Positions 8,348 to 19,821 are shown, numbered from the stretch's first letter. The stretch is 64,000 bases of DNA from Leptotrichia buccalis C-1013-b (GCF_000023905.1 NC_013192.1:2356001-2420000), one strand, 5' to 3'. Program-made: numbers and translations. Notes: generated by a model from the letters alone, not told the origin.

Positions 8348-9358
8348 ATGAATGATAGAGAGCAATTAATTTTAAAGGCTATTATCAAACATTATCTGGA
8401 ATTTGGTGAAAGTGTGGGATCACGGACGCTGGAGAAAAAGTATAACATTGGAGTGTCGTCAGCGACTATCCGAAATACAATGGCAGATTTGGAAGATAAG
8501 GGCCTAATTGTAAAAACACATACATCTTCTGGACGTATTCCGACAAGTGAAGGATATAAGCTGTATGTCGATGAGCTTTTGAAAATTAGAGATATTTCTA
8601 AGGAGGAAAAAGCGAAAGTCATGCAGGCATATAATAAGAGGATGAATCAAATTGACATGATATTTGAGGAAACATCTAGATTATTGTCAAAAATTAGTCA
8701 ATATGCCGGGGTTGTATTGGAGCCGGCGTTTACGCAGGAAGGTGTAAAAAAGGTAAAATTGGTACATATTAATGAAACGACTGTACTTGCCGTAGTTGTA
8801 ATGAATTCTTCCCTTACAAAAAATTTAAATATCTTTCTGGAAAATCCTGTAACTGAAAATGAAGTGGAAGCGATAAATAGTTTTTTAAATGAAAAAATTG
8901 CGAACAGTAAGTATTTTACATTATCTGACTTAAAGGATTTTTTCACGAATACAAATTTATTTATGCAAAGCGATTTTCAGGATAATATGATTTCTGATGA
9001 AGGAAAATTATTTTTTGAAGGTGGAACAAATCTTATTGAAAACAACGCATCTGATGTAATGAACCTTATAAACCGTGTAAAACTATTTAATAATCCGAAT
9101 GATTTGCGGAATGTATTTGCACAGTTTTTACAGATGGAGGAATTTAAGGATAGAGAAGTTAATGTAATTTTTGGAGAAGATTTGAACATTGCAGGGCTTG
9201 AGGATTTCTCATTTGTATTCTCGGTTTATACGCTTAATAATGCGAAGGGGATTATTGGTGTAATTGGGCCAAAACGGATGGAATATTCAAAAACGGTTGG
9301 ACTCGTTGAATATGTAGCAGAAGAAGTGAATCAGTTATTAAATCAAAAAAATAAATAA
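8348..9358 (+). CDS. hrcA: Heat-inducible transcription repressor HrcA
   Basis: This 336-residue protein has an N-terminal winged helix (YLEFGESVGSRTLEKKY, then SSATIRNTMADLEDKGL and HTSSGRIPTSEGYKLYVD, the family fingerprint), a GAF-like middle and a C-terminal dimerisation part (GVIGPKRMEYSKTVGLVEYVAEEVNQLL). It binds CIRCE operators and depends on GroEL for activity in studied species. AAGGAAGG lies eight bases before the ATG. It is the first gene of hrcA-grpE-dnaK and directly follows a perfectly placed CIRCE site. Confidence 0.97.
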   Translation: MNDREQLILKAIIKHYLEFGESVGSRTLEKKYNIGVSSATIRNTMADLEDKGLIVKTHTSSGRIPTSEGYKLYVDELLKIRDISKEEKAKVMQAYNKRMNQIDMIFEETSRLLSKISQYAGVVLEPAFTQEGVKKVKLVHINETTVLAVVVMNSSLTKNLNIFLENPVTENEVEAINSFLNEKIANSKYFTLSDLKDFFTNTNLFMQSDFQDNMISDEGKLFFEGGTNLIENNASDVMNLINRVKLFNNPNDLRNVFAQFLQMEEFKDREVNVIFGEDLNIAGLEDFSFVFSVYTLNNAKGIIGVIGPKRMEYSKTVGLVEYVAEEVNQLLNQKNK

Positions 9359-9379
9359 GAAGGAGAGTGGGTTTTTTAA

Positions 9380-9955
9380 ATGGCGGAAAAAGATTTGGAA
9401 AAGGAAAATTTGGAAGGTGAAGCTGTACAAAATGAGGCGGTTGAGGAACAAAATGAAAATGTAGAAAGTCAAGAAGCTGAAAAAAGTACAGAAGAAACTT
9501 CTGAAGATAAAATAAAAAAATTAGAAGCTGAACTTCAGGAATGGAAAAATTCCTATACAAGAAAGTTAGCTGAATTTCAAAATTTTACAAAAAGAAAAGA
9601 AAACGAAGTTGCTGAAATGAGAAAATACGCTTCTGAAGAAATTGTCGTTAAATTGCTGGACAATATAGATAATCTGGAAAGAGCGGTTGACGCCTCGAAG
9701 GAAAGTCAAAACTTTGATTCATTAGTCGAAGGAGTTAATATGATTTTGAATAACTTGAAACATTTATTGACTGAAGAAGGTGTGGAAGAAATTGAAGCGG
9801 CTGGAAAAGAATACAATCCTTACGAACATAAAGCGATGATTACTGAAAACAAAGAGGAACTAGATGACAACGTGGTTGTACAAGTTTTCCAAAAAGGATA
9901 CAAGATGAAAGGGAAGGTTGTAAGGCCTGCGATGGTAACGGTTAATAAGAAATAA
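9380..9955 (+). CDS. grpE: Nucleotide exchange factor GrpE
   Basis: The 191-residue cochaperone releases ADP from DnaK. The first 50 residues are very acidic (Glu/Gln/Asn/Val repeats) and probably disordered. Next comes the long coiled coil with EWKNSYTRKLAEFQNFTKRKE, then the four-helix and beta-wing part containing GVEEIEA, YNPYEHKAM and the GrpE signature VVQVFQKGYKMKGKVVRPAMV. AGGAGAG lies ahead of the ATG. It sits between hrcA and dnaK in the expected order. Confidence 0.96.
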   Translation: MAEKDLEKENLEGEAVQNEAVEEQNENVESQEAEKSTEETSEDKIKKLEAELQEWKNSYTRKLAEFQNFTKRKENEVAEMRKYASEEIVVKLLDNIDNLERAVDASKESQNFDSLVEGVNMILNNLKHLLTEEGVEEIEAAGKEYNPYEHKAMITENKEELDDNVVVQVFQKGYKMKGKVVRPAMVTVNKK

Positions 9956-9998
9956 TAAAAATTGAAATAAATAAATTAAATTTATAAAAAATTGATAA

Positions 9999-11843
<1,845 letters not shown>

Positions 11844-11878
11844 TTTTAAAAAATAAGAGATTTAAATAAAAATATTAT

Positions 11879-11910
11879 GAAGGAAGGGGAGGTTGTTCTC
11901 CTTCTTTTGT
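11879..11910 (+). terminator. Terminator after dnaK
   Basis: GGGGAG pairs with CTCCTT (part G-U) around a six-base loop, then TCTTTTGT. It is moderately convincing and lies just before the next start codon. Confidence 0.55.
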
Positions 11911-11918
11911 AAAAAATA

Positions 11919-12605
11919 ATGACATTTAAAGAAATTCTTGACGAGGTGATTAAAATAAAAATTAAAACTCTTGAAAAATTCCAAAAAGTGGCAAAATACG
12001 TGAGGAACCATTTTAAATATGTGATTTCGTCTATATTTATATTATTTTCTTGGGTATATCAATGGTGTATTATTGCATTTAAACAAGATAGTAAATCGAA
12101 TGATTTTGAAACTATTAAAACTATATTTGATTTTTTTCTTTCTTATATTTTAGTAACTTCATTGAAGGATTATTTAGAAAAATGGATTAGAGGAAAGTTT
12201 TATAGGTTTAAAAGTTTTAATAAGGAAACAATAATTATTATTCCAATAATAGTTATCTTAATGCTAAGTGTGTTGATTATATTCGCACCATTATTTTTTA
12301 AAATAATTGGAATAATTGTTCTAATTCCTTTGTTAATTTCAGTTTTTATATTTTTCTTTTCAAATGACACAGAAGAATTATTGGAAAGTTTTGGATTGAC
12401 TTTTATATTTATATTAATTGGAATTATAATAACTATTTTTTTTATTTATATACCTATAATACCAAATTTTAATTCAAATAAATTTATTTATAAGTATTTA
12501 TTCATAGTGTTTACAGAGATATTTAAATTAACAGATCAAAAGTCTAACAATATTGAAAAACCGAAAAAATATATAAAAGTTATAAAAAATGAAAATATAA
12601 AGTAA
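11919..12605 (+). CDS. Membrane protein of unknown function
   Basis: I do not recognise this 228-residue protein. A basic amphipathic N-terminus (about 1-32) is followed by about five hydrophobic segments (about 33-53, 66-80, 98-120, 120-142, 153-178), with an acidic break (SNDTEELLESF) before the last and a Lys-rich cytoplasmic tail. The ATG at 11919 has no good ribosome binding site because the dnaK terminator occupies that position; the in-frame GTG at 11946 has no clear site either. It lies between dnaK and dnaJ but shows no link to chaperones. Confidence 0.5.
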   Translation: MTFKEILDEVIKIKIKTLEKFQKVAKYVRNHFKYVISSIFILFSWVYQWCIIAFKQDSKSNDFETIKTIFDFFLSYILVTSLKDYLEKWIRGKFYRFKSFNKETIIIIPIIVILMLSVLIIFAPLFFKIIGIIVLIPLLISVFIFFFSNDTEELLESFGLTFIFILIGIIITIFFIYIPIIPNFNSNKFIYKYLFIVFTEIFKLTDQKSNNIEKPKKYIKVIKNENIK

Positions 12606-12647
12606 ATTATTTATCAAAAAATATTGTAAAGTAAGTATAGAAAAGAT

Positions 12648-12764
12648 TATGATAAAAAATTTAGATGTAAAAGAGAAAGCATAAAAAAATTATTTTTAAA
12701 TTATAAAGTGAAATATGAAAAAATAGATTTAAACTGGGATAAAGAGGTTGGGAAAGAAATTTGA
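12648..12764 (+). other. Possible decayed short gene
   Basis: ATG 12648 opens a frame of 11 codons (MIKNLDVKEKA). In another frame the sequence continues with a protein-like segment (YKVKYEKIDLNWDKEVGKEI) to a stop at 12762-12764. The switch occurs at an A-run near 12684. A broken small gene is possible; chance is equally possible given the A-rich sequence. Confidence 0.2.
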
Positions 12765-12825
12765 TACAATGACGAAAATGAAAAATCAAAATAAATAAAA
12801 ATTTTAAGAGAAGGATGTGTTAAAG

Positions 12826-13707
12826 ATGGAAAGTACAGTAAGAACTTTAAAATGTGGAAATGTTGAAATCGCAGTTGCTGATAGAGGGGCTGAATTGAGA
12901 AGTTACAAGGTAGATGGAGAAGAATTTATGTGGGATAGAAATCCTGAAATCTGGGCTGCCAGCTCACCTGTGTTGTTTCCGTTTGTAGGTAGCATAAAAA
13001 ATGGAGTATACAATTATAAAGGGAAAGACTATGAAATCACTACACGACATGGATTTGCAAGAACAGAAGATTTTGATTTTGTTGAAAAAACTGAAAATTC
13101 TTTGAAATTTAGATTTTCTTCAAATAGTGAAACTTTAAAAAAATATCCGTTTGAATTTGATTTGTTTTTAACTTATACAGTTAATGACGGTATCTTGGAA
13201 ATTGGATATGATGTTGTAAATAAAAATAATTCTGAGATGTATTTTTCACTAGGAACACATCCTGCATTTGCACTTAATGTGAACGATGGTCTAAAATTAG
13301 ATGACTATTACTTGGAATTTGAAAAAAATGAAACTTCGCAAAAATATAAACTTACTAATAATGGGCTAGTTTTTGATGAAAAAGTTGATTATTTGAATAA
13401 TACTAACAAGATTCAAATTACTGAAAATGTATTTGATGATGATGCAATAGTATTTGAAGGTTTAAAATCAGAAAAAGTTACAATAAAAAATAATAAAAAT
13501 TCTAAAGAATTAAGCGTTGAATATAAAGGATTCCCGTATATTGCATTTTGGAGTAAGCCAAAAGCTCCTTATGTGTGTATAGAACCTTGGTATGGAATTT
13601 CAGATTTTGAAAACTGTACAGGGAAATTGGAAGAAAAGACAGGGATTCTAAAATTGGAAAATGGTGAAAACTTTTTTGCAAAATTAATTGTAAAAGGTAA
13701 AAAATAA
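12826..13707 (+). CDS. Aldose 1-epimerase family protein (LacX/YihR-like mutarotase)
   Basis: This 293-residue galactose-mutarotase-fold enzyme shows family marks: FPFVGSIKNG, the RHGFAR segment with a pocket His, LGTHPAFAL with the second His, and CIEPWYGISD near the C-terminus with a likely acidic residue. It probably interconverts anomers of a hexose or hexose phosphate; the LacX subgroup has poorly defined substrates. ATG 12826 follows GAGAAGGA at good spacing; the in-frame GTG 12817 is too close to it. An extended -10 (TGA-TACAAT, ending at 12770) may drive it separately from dnaK. Confidence 0.82.
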   Translation: MESTVRTLKCGNVEIAVADRGAELRSYKVDGEEFMWDRNPEIWAASSPVLFPFVGSIKNGVYNYKGKDYEITTRHGFARTEDFDFVEKTENSLKFRFSSNSETLKKYPFEFDLFLTYTVNDGILEIGYDVVNKNNSEMYFSLGTHPAFALNVNDGLKLDDYYLEFEKNETSQKYKLTNNGLVFDEKVDYLNNTNKIQITENVFDDDAIVFEGLKSEKVTIKNNKNSKELSVEYKGFPYIAFWSKPKAPYVCIEPWYGISDFENCTGKLEEKTGILKLENGENFFAKLIVKGKK

Positions 13708-13736
13708 CGAAAAATTGAAAAAACTCAAATTTAGTG

Positions 13737-13765
13737 TTGGCTTTATTGGGAAATTAGGTTATAAT
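13737..13765 (+). promoter_or_regulatory. Promoter for the following small membrane protein gene
   Basis: TTGGCT (13737-13742), a 17-base spacer and TATAAT (13760-13765). The leader of about 130 bases that follows contains nested inverted repeats (13801-13812 with 13840-13851, and AAGTTTA/TAAACTT inside). Confidence 0.6.
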
Positions 13766-13904
13766 ATGTTTACTTAGCTTTAAAACCAATTATTAAATGA
13801 TTATAATTTTTAGTAGGTATTTAAAGTTTAATATAAACTTAAAAATTATAAATTCCTAATAATTAGAGAATATTTGTGGAATATTATAATAGAAGGACGT
13901 GAAA

Positions 13905-14393
13905 ATGATAAATACATTTAAGGAAAGGATGAATAGAATTGCAAATTTAATAGGTTCCATTTCTTTTGGAATATTAGCTTATAGATATTCACGACTCATT
14001 CCAGAAATTCATATATTTATATTTGCTTATTTTTTAATTGTTTTGGGAGTATGTTTTCTTATATATAAATCAGTAAAGCCTGGATTTGAAAATGGGGTTG
14101 CAGATGCGGCAATTTTTACGATAATTCACTTGATAAGAATAGGGCCAGAATTAAAATTATTTTTATTTGGGGCTTACATTTTTATTTCAATAAGTTCAAT
14201 TTTTCATAAAGTTAAGCAAGATGAAAAAGGAAAGGATCCTTTGAGAGGGATTTTATACTTCTTTATTGTTATTGTTGTGGTAGTGTTATTTTTAGAACGT
14301 CCAACAATATGGTGGGAATTAACAAGTTTTGATGTTATTAACGACACTATGTGGTTATTCTTTGGATTAGTAAGTCTCGCGATAAGTATTTGA
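13905..14393 (+). CDS. Small membrane protein of unknown function
   Basis: I do not recognise this 162-residue protein. It has about five to six hydrophobic helices (about 12-32, 37-56, 67-85, 86-102, 116-131, 147-162) with short loops, one basic (HKVKQDEKGKDPLRG), and it ends inside the last hydrophobic stretch. The size and pattern resemble small DUF308/HdeD-type membrane proteins, but I see no diagnostic motif. AGAAGGA seven bases before ATG 13905 sets the start; GTG 13899 is the alternative. dnaJ follows 83 bases later. Confidence 0.55.
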   Translation: MINTFKERMNRIANLIGSISFGILAYRYSRLIPEIHIFIFAYFLIVLGVCFLIYKSVKPGFENGVADAAIFTIIHLIRIGPELKLFLFGAYIFISISSIFHKVKQDEKGKDPLRGILYFFIVIVVVVLFLERPTIWWELTSFDVINDTMWLFFGLVSLAISI

Positions 14394-14476
14394 CAGTTTA
14401 TATTTTTGTATAATTTGAAATAAAAAATGATAGATAAAATAAAATTTGCAGAAGTGGAAAGGATAAAGGATAGAAA

Positions 14477-15646
14477 ATGGCAAAAAAAGATTATTATGAA
14501 GTGCTTGGTATACCCAAAAACGCTTCGGAACAGGATATAAAAAAAGCGTATAGGAGTATGGCAAAAAAATATCATCCAGATAGAAACAAGGACAATCCTG
14601 AAGCTGAAGCCAAATTTAAGGAAGTACAAGAAGCAAATGAAGTATTAAGCGATCCACAAAAAAGGGCAGCTTATGATCAATATGGACATGCGGCATTTGA
14701 AAATGGGGGAGCTGGAGCAGGTGGCTTTGGTGGACAAGGTTTTGGAGGCTTTAGCGGTTCTGGAGGATTTGATTTTGAAGATTTAGGAGATATTTTTGGA
14801 AGTTTTTTTGGTGGAAGAAGTCGTAGTCAAGGACCAAGAGTGCATCAAGGATCTGATTTAAGATATAATCTAAAATTAACTCTTGAAGAAGTAGCTTTTG
14901 GTACAGAAAAAGAAATAAAATATAAAAGGGAAGGACAATGTAAAACTTGTCATGGAAGTGGTGCTGAACCAGGGCATCATATGAAAACCTGTGATAAATG
15001 TAATGGTTCAGGAAGTATAAGACTTCAGCAAAGAACAATGTTTGGAGTGCAAAGTGTAATTCAAGAATGTGATAAATGTCATGGAACAGGAAAAATACCT
15101 GAAAAAGAATGTCACAGCTGTCACGGAACAGGTCTTGAAAAAGAAACATATACAAGAAAAGTAAGATTTCCATCAGGTATTGAAACTGGACAGAGATTAG
15201 TAGTAAGAGAAGGTGGAAATGCAGGGGCAAATGGTGGAATCTTTGGAGATTTATATGTATATGTGACTGTTGAGAAACATGATATTTTTGAAAGAATCAG
15301 TGAGTATGACATTCATTGTGAAGTGCCGTTAAAAATGACAACAGCTATTTTAGGTGGAGAAGTGGAAGTTCCTACACTTAAAGGCAAGAAAAAAATAGTA
15401 ATCCCTGAAGGAACTCAAAATGGAAAAATATTCAGATTGAGAAATGAAGGAATTAAGTATAGCCGAAGTGAAAATAGAGGAGATGAAATTGTCGAAATAA
15501 AAGTAGAAACTCCAACAAATCTTACTGAAAAACAAAAAGAAATTTTAAGGGAATTTGACGGAGCATTAGATAACAAGAAAAATTATAAAAAAGCACATTC
15601 TTTTAAAGATAAAATAAAAAGATTTTTTAGTAAATTTGAAAATTGA
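14477..15646 (+). CDS. dnaJ: Chaperone DnaJ (Hsp40)
   Basis: This 389-residue class I J-protein has a J domain with [19 protein letters not shown] (HPD motif), a Gly/Phe-rich region (about 75-115), and four CxxCxGxG zinc repeats ([32 protein letters not shown]), followed by two substrate-binding beta domains and a Lys/Phe-rich end. It stimulates DnaK ATPase. AAGGATA precedes the ATG. It is separated from dnaK by three unrelated genes. A TATAAT at 14409-14414 may be its own -10 box, although the nearby TTGACA (14390-14395) is only 13 bases from it. Confidence 0.96.
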   Translation: MAKKDYYEVLGIPKNASEQDIKKAYRSMAKKYHPDRNKDNPEAEAKFKEVQEANEVLSDPQKRAAYDQYGHAAFENGGAGAGGFGGQGFGGFSGSGGFDFEDLGDIFGSFFGGRSRSQGPRVHQGSDLRYNLKLTLEEVAFGTEKEIKYKREGQCKTCHGSGAEPGHHMKTCDKCNGSGSIRLQQRTMFGVQSVIQECDKCHGTGKIPEKECHSCHGTGLEKETYTRKVRFPSGIETGQRLVVREGGNAGANGGIFGDLYVYVTVEKHDIFERISEYDIHCEVPLKMTTAILGGEVEVPTLKGKKKIVIPEGTQNGKIFRLRNEGIKYSRSENRGDEIVEIKVETPTNLTEKQKEILREFDGALDNKKNYKKAHSFKDKIKRFFSKFEN

Positions 15647-15690
15647 AAATTTTGGTAAATAATTAAAAAGAAAATAGAAATGTAATTTAA

Positions 15691-15748
15691 AAAAGTCGAA
15701 ATAAATCTGTTTATTTAAAATTTCAGAAAAATTTCGACTTTTATTTTT
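15691..15748. terminator. Terminator after dnaJ
   Basis: AAAAGTCGAAAT and ATTTCGACTTTT form a perfect 12-bp stem around a 28-base loop, with TATTTTTT after it and A-rich sequence before it, so it could work in both directions between the convergent genes. Confidence 0.75.
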
Positions 15749-15830
15749 TGGATAAAATTAATCTACTCAACTATAGTCTCATATCAAACTCCATTTGAAA
15801 AAAAGAAATAATTTCCTATTTACTTTCTGA

Positions 15831-15850
15831 CAAGGGGTCTTGACCCCTTG
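15831..15850. repeat. Perfect 20-bp palindrome in the dnaJ/DUF4153 intergenic region
   Basis: CAAGGGGTC followed by TT and GACCCCTTG stands out as the most G+C-rich patch of this region. About 20 bases later a second hairpin (CTCCATTA/TAATGGGG, 15870-15887) is followed by GAATAGCATC. A related GGGGAATAGTATTA lies at about 31940-31953, so this may be part of a dispersed intergenic repeat. Confidence 0.5.
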
Positions 15851-15913
15851 CTAAACGGAATTATAAAAACTCCATTATTTTAATGGGGAATAGCATCAAA
15901 TACAACTAAAATT

Positions 15914-17746
15914 TTATTTTTTTTCAGAAAACATAAAATCAAATTCGTCATAATATAAATTTTCTGATTTTCCATTTACTATTTGTTCATTAATATTTCC
16001 TAAGGAAATCTTATAATTAATTTTTCCTGCTGTTCCAATATATTCCAAATCTTTTGGTGAAACTACATATCCTACATCTTTCTTATCTTGTAATTTCGAA
16101 GTTCTTAATTTTGATACCATTTGTCTTATTGCATCTTCATAATTTATTTTGGCAAGTTCTGTTCCATCTTTACTTTTTATTGTAATTACTTTATTTTTAA
16201 TTGTAATTTTATATTTTTCAGATTCATTTTCTTGATTTATTGGGTCTTCATTATCAACTTTTTTGTAAGATATAAAGTTATCGTAGCCTGTTGTATCGGA
16301 TATAAGTTCAGCATTTTCACTATTTTTTACTCTATATGCGACAATTTCCTTTTCATCGTAATTTTCTCCATTCTCATCTTCATTTCTAACTATGTAATAA
16401 TCTTTCCAAGATTCCTTCACATCCAGTGCTTTTTCCAAATCTTCAAGAGTTGAATAAACTTCCCCTTTTTCATTTTTGAAATTTAGTTTCTGAATGTCGC
16501 TATTGCTAGAAATATATTGAATTGTTGTATGAATGTGGCTTCCTTGTCTATTAGTCAGTTTCTGTGTTATTTTAGAAATTTTTCCATCTTTTAATGCTCC
16601 ATATTTTACAAGCATTCTTTTTAATCTTTCTTTTTGACTGAAATTACTTACACTTTTGGCACTAAACGGAGTATAGACTGCGATTACTACACAGGCGATT
16701 AAACTTATGAAAATTCCTGTAATATTCATTTTTCTGATGAATAAAATCACGCAGAAAAGTAGCCAGAATATTAAGATTAGTACATAGTACCGTTTTTCTG
16801 TAATTCCGTATTGATAAATTCGTTGGAAAAGTGCAAATAGTGAAGCAAATATTAAAGGTATTGAAAAATATGGAAAATATTTTTTGAAATTTCCCAAGAA
16901 TTTATCTTTTTGTGTAAATGGTGTTATTAAAATCATAATGATAACACTAAATGCTGTGTACCAAAGCACAAGATGAGAAATTAATCCTTTTGGTAATTGC
17001 ATAGAAATAACAACCTTAGCCATATAAATATATAAAACACCTGTGTAAATAACAATTAACGGAATAATTACAAACTTAATCAATAAATTGAAAATAGATG
17101 GAAATTTATAGTTTTCTAAATCGTCATCAGGTTTTTTTAATAAAGATAGAAATAGCGATGCTCCAAATACTTCAGCTATAAACCAGAAAGAATACGTGGT
17201 TAATCTGAAAAAGAAGTCATTGTTAGAACTAAAAAAGAGATAACTTATTGTTGTTAAAACTATTGCAATTCCAACAAAGAGAACAGCTGCAAAGATATAG
17301 GTTATAACAAAATCTGAAAATTCAGACTGTAGATATTTTTCCTTATTTTCTCTGTTTAAAATAGGAATTAATACAAATAGAATAATAGAAATAGGAATCA
17401 ATGCCCAAAATTTAAAATTATTATAATCATTAGTTTGCAAATAATCTACATAAAAAATAATTGATAAAACAAGCGTTATAAATGAATAGATTCCTCTAAC
17501 CAGCCATTTATTTTTTTCATAAAAATACTTTTCCCGAATTATTTCGCACATTCCTGTAATAAAAATGCTGCCAAACAAAAGAAGATTAACTTCAATAAAT
17601 TCATCAGATTGAAAATTTCTAACTTCGGCTATGTATATTCCTGTAATGAAATGCATAAAAGTTAAAATAATTGTTATTGGAAATCGCTCAAATCCACTTT
17701 TGAAATGTGAAAGTAGTTTTTTTACATTTTCTTTAATTTTTTTCAT
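15914..17746 (-). CDS. DUF4153-type membrane protein
   Basis: This 610-residue protein has about 12 hydrophobic segments through residue 350 and then a soluble C-terminal domain of about 250 residues. Layout and size match the DUF4153 family, whose function is unknown. The soluble part carries repeated charged motifs (KDYYIVRNEDENGENYDEKE, KNKVITIKSKDGTELAKINY) and is probably exposed on one face of the membrane. AAGAGGTG six bases before ATG 17746 sets the start; the in-frame GTG at 17755 overlaps that site. It is a single gene with no partner and is divergent from the next gene. Confidence 0.7.
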   Translation of the reverse strand: MKKIKENVKKLLSHFKSGFERFPITIILTFMHFITGIYIAEVRNFQSDEFIEVNLLLFGSIFITGMCEIIREKYFYEKNKWLVRGIYSFITLVLSIIFYVDYLQTNDYNNFKFWALIPISIILFVLIPILNRENKEKYLQSEFSDFVITYIFAAVLFVGIAIVLTTISYLFFSSNNDFFFRLTTYSFWFIAEVFGASLFLSLLKKPDDDLENYKFPSIFNLLIKFVIIPLIVIYTGVLYIYMAKVVISMQLPKGLISHLVLWYTAFSVIIMILITPFTQKDKFLGNFKKYFPYFSIPLIFASLFALFQRIYQYGITEKRYYVLILIFWLLFCVILFIRKMNITGIFISLIACVVIAVYTPFSAKSVSNFSQKERLKRMLVKYGALKDGKISKITQKLTNRQGSHIHTTIQYISSNSDIQKLNFKNEKGEVYSTLEDLEKALDVKESWKDYYIVRNEDENGENYDEKEIVAYRVKNSENAELISDTTGYDNFISYKKVDNEDPINQENESEKYKITIKNKVITIKSKDGTELAKINYEDAIRQMVSKLRTSKLQDKKDVGYVVSPKDLEYIGTAGKINYKISLGNINEQIVNGKSENLYYDEFDFMFSEKK

Positions 17747-17921
17747 AATAATCACCTCTTACTATATTTCAATTTTTTCTCCAAAAGTTAAATAAATGGA
17801 GAAAACTATTTATTTCACAATAATAATAACATTTTTTGATTAAAGAAAAATGAGAAAAATCATTATAATTTCCTGTTCTTTTTAAAATTATTTAGATTTT
17901 AAAATTATTATTTTTTTACTC

Positions 17922-17950
17922 TGTTAAATAACAAATCAATATGGTATAAT
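17922..17950 (+). promoter_or_regulatory. Promoter of the helix-hairpin-helix gene
   Basis: TATAAT at 17945-17950 is preceded by TGG, giving an extended -10; a weak -35 (TGTTAA, 17922-17927) is 17 bases away. It implies a leader of about 105 bases. The rest of the 17747-18060 gap shows no other recognisable element. Confidence 0.6.
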
Positions 17951-18060
17951 TCAATGTAAGTTTGTTACTATAAACTTAAAAATCAGATTAATTGCATTGT
18001 TTGAGCAGCGAATTTTAGAATGACTTTAAAATTTTTGAAAGTAATCAAAGGGGGATTATT

Positions 18061-18642
18061 ATGAAAATAAAATATGTTATTATTTTTGTGATGCTGTTAA
18101 TTGCAGGTAATTTTTTAAGACTTTTAATTGAAGATAAAAATATTCCTGAAATTGAAATCAGCAAGGAAAAAAATTATAAGAAGGATAAAGCGAAAAAGGA
18201 AACTGATTTAACAAAAAGTAATGTAAAATTTGATATTAACAATATTGAATACAAGGATTTGCTAAAATTGGGAATTAATAAAAATAAAGCTGAAAAATTT
18301 GTAAAATATCGGGATGAAGTTGGAATTATTAGAAATATTGATGAAGTAAAAAATGTTTCAGGCTTTGGAAAGACAGGGCTAGAAATCGCACAAAAATTTC
18401 TATTTGTGGATAATGAAAAAATAAAAAATTCAAAAGAGAATTATGGACGTGAAATTGTAAAGTATAATATCAATAAATTAAACGATAAGGAATTAAAAAA
18501 AATAGGATTTTCAAATAAGGAAATAAAAAAACTGCTTCCTGAAATTGAAAAAAATAACATAAGGTCAAATGTAGATTTGGAAAAGATTATTGGAAAAGAG
18601 CGTTATGTAGAAATTGAAGACAAAATAAAATTTATAGAATAA
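18061..18642 (+). CDS. Membrane-anchored helix-hairpin-helix protein (ComEA-like)
   Basis: This 193-residue protein has an N-terminal anchor (about 4-22), a Lys/Glu-rich spacer, and a helix-hairpin-helix pair of the ComEA type at about 57-115 (FDINNIEYKDLLKLGI, then NIDEVKNVSGFG). A second, weaker copy follows (YNINKLNDKELKKIGF, then NVDLEKIIGKERY), where the usual Gly-rich hairpin is partly lost. ComEA proteins bind incoming DNA at the outer face of the inner membrane during transformation. No other competence gene lies nearby, so that role is a family-based guess. GGGGG precedes the ATG. Confidence 0.65.
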   Translation: MKIKYVIIFVMLLIAGNFLRLLIEDKNIPEIEISKEKNYKKDKAKKETDLTKSNVKFDINNIEYKDLLKLGINKNKAEKFVKYRDEVGIIRNIDEVKNVSGFGKTGLEIAQKFLFVDNEKIKNSKENYGREIVKYNINKLNDKELKKIGFSNKEIKKLLPEIEKNNIRSNVDLEKIIGKERYVEIEDKIKFIE

Positions 18643-18782
18643 AAAAGTAACAACTTAAATTTATTTAATAACTTTAATATTTGCCGCTTTAACAATCTAA
18701 TAATCTGATTGGATTTGACATTTTGATTTAAAAAAATCTAAATTATAAATAATGAAATATGAAAGGAGTTTTTTCATAAAAA

Positions 18783-19673
18783 ATGAGCTTGTTATCAGAT
18801 ATCGCAGTACCTATTGCGAAGTTAGTAAATATGAAAAAATATAAGGAAAAAGATTTTCTTAATCCAAGAAGGGACACAGATTTTTTAAATAAAAAAAACT
18901 TTGATAAGTCATTAAATACGCACGAGCAGTTTATTGATGGATTTCAAGTTTTGACAGTTTTTTCAAATAAAAGTTCCAATAAACATGTGATTTTCCTTCA
19001 TGGTGGAGCTTATGTAATGCGTGCAGTCCGAGCTCACAAAAATATTATTGAAAAATTAGTAAAAACATATCACTTGAAGATAACTTTCATTGACTATCCG
19101 TTAGCTCCTGAAAATACTGTGGAAAAAGCCCACAAAGTAGTAATGGATACATACGAAAAAATTACCGAGCAGTATAAAGATGATGAATTTTACTTGTTTG
19201 GTGACTCTTCTGGCGGCGGACTGGCACTTTCGTTTTTACAAAGGCTAAAAGGAAAAAAAGAATTACCTTTTCCATCAAAAACGGTGTTGATGTCTCCATG
19301 GGTAGATGTGTCTATGACGAATGAAGAAATAAAAGATTTTGAAGAAAAAGACCCAATTTTACCTTTAAATGGGCTAATTGTCACAGGAAAGCAGTTTGCA
19401 GGAGATTTGGATGTGAAAAATCCGTTAATTTCGCCAATTTATGGAAATATGGATAATCTTGGAGAGATTTTTCTGATTTTTGGAACAAATGAAATTTTGT
19501 ATCCAGATTGCTTAAAACTAAGTGATATGCTTGAAATTGCAGTAGGAACGACTGTGGAAATAAAAATAGGCGAAAATTTGTGCCACGACTGGATTTTAGC
19601 ACCTTTGAAGGAATCAGAAGAAACTGTTAATGAAATAGGCGATTTTTTTGCAAATATGCTAAACTCCTTTTAA
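18783..19673 (+). CDS. Alpha/beta hydrolase (HSL/esterase family)
   Basis: This 296-residue enzyme of the hormone-sensitive-lipase-like alpha/beta hydrolase family has oxyanion motif FLHGGAYV, nucleophile elbow GDSSGGG, a likely acidic residue around FGTNEILYPD and the catalytic His in LCHDWIL. Such enzymes hydrolyse short-chain esters, often acetyl groups. There is no signal peptide, so it is cytoplasmic. The ribosome binding site GAAAGGAG is about 14 bases from the ATG, longer than usual. It stands alone. Confidence 0.85.
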   Translation: MSLLSDIAVPIAKLVNMKKYKEKDFLNPRRDTDFLNKKNFDKSLNTHEQFIDGFQVLTVFSNKSSNKHVIFLHGGAYVMRAVRAHKNIIEKLVKTYHLKITFIDYPLAPENTVEKAHKVVMDTYEKITEQYKDDEFYLFGDSSGGGLALSFLQRLKGKKELPFPSKTVLMSPWVDVSMTNEEIKDFEEKDPILPLNGLIVTGKQFAGDLDVKNPLISPIYGNMDNLGEIFLIFGTNEILYPDCLKLSDMLEIAVGTTVEIKIGENLCHDWILAPLKESEETVNEIGDFFANMLNSF

Positions 19674-19821
19674 TATCGAACTGATAAAATTAAATAAACC
19701 TAGGTTTTGAACAAAATAGTCATAACTTTTAAGTTTAGTTTTAAAGTGATTTTACGAGAGTTAAAAAATATTTTCTGAAAAAATAAAATATAAAAATAAA
19801 ACTGATAAGGATTTTAAATCT

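Noticed and set aside
14390-14414. Perfect TTGACA and TATAAT boxes before dnaJ
   Set aside because: They are only 13 bases apart, too close for a normal sigma-70-type promoter, so I mention the -10 box under dnaJ but do not list a promoter.
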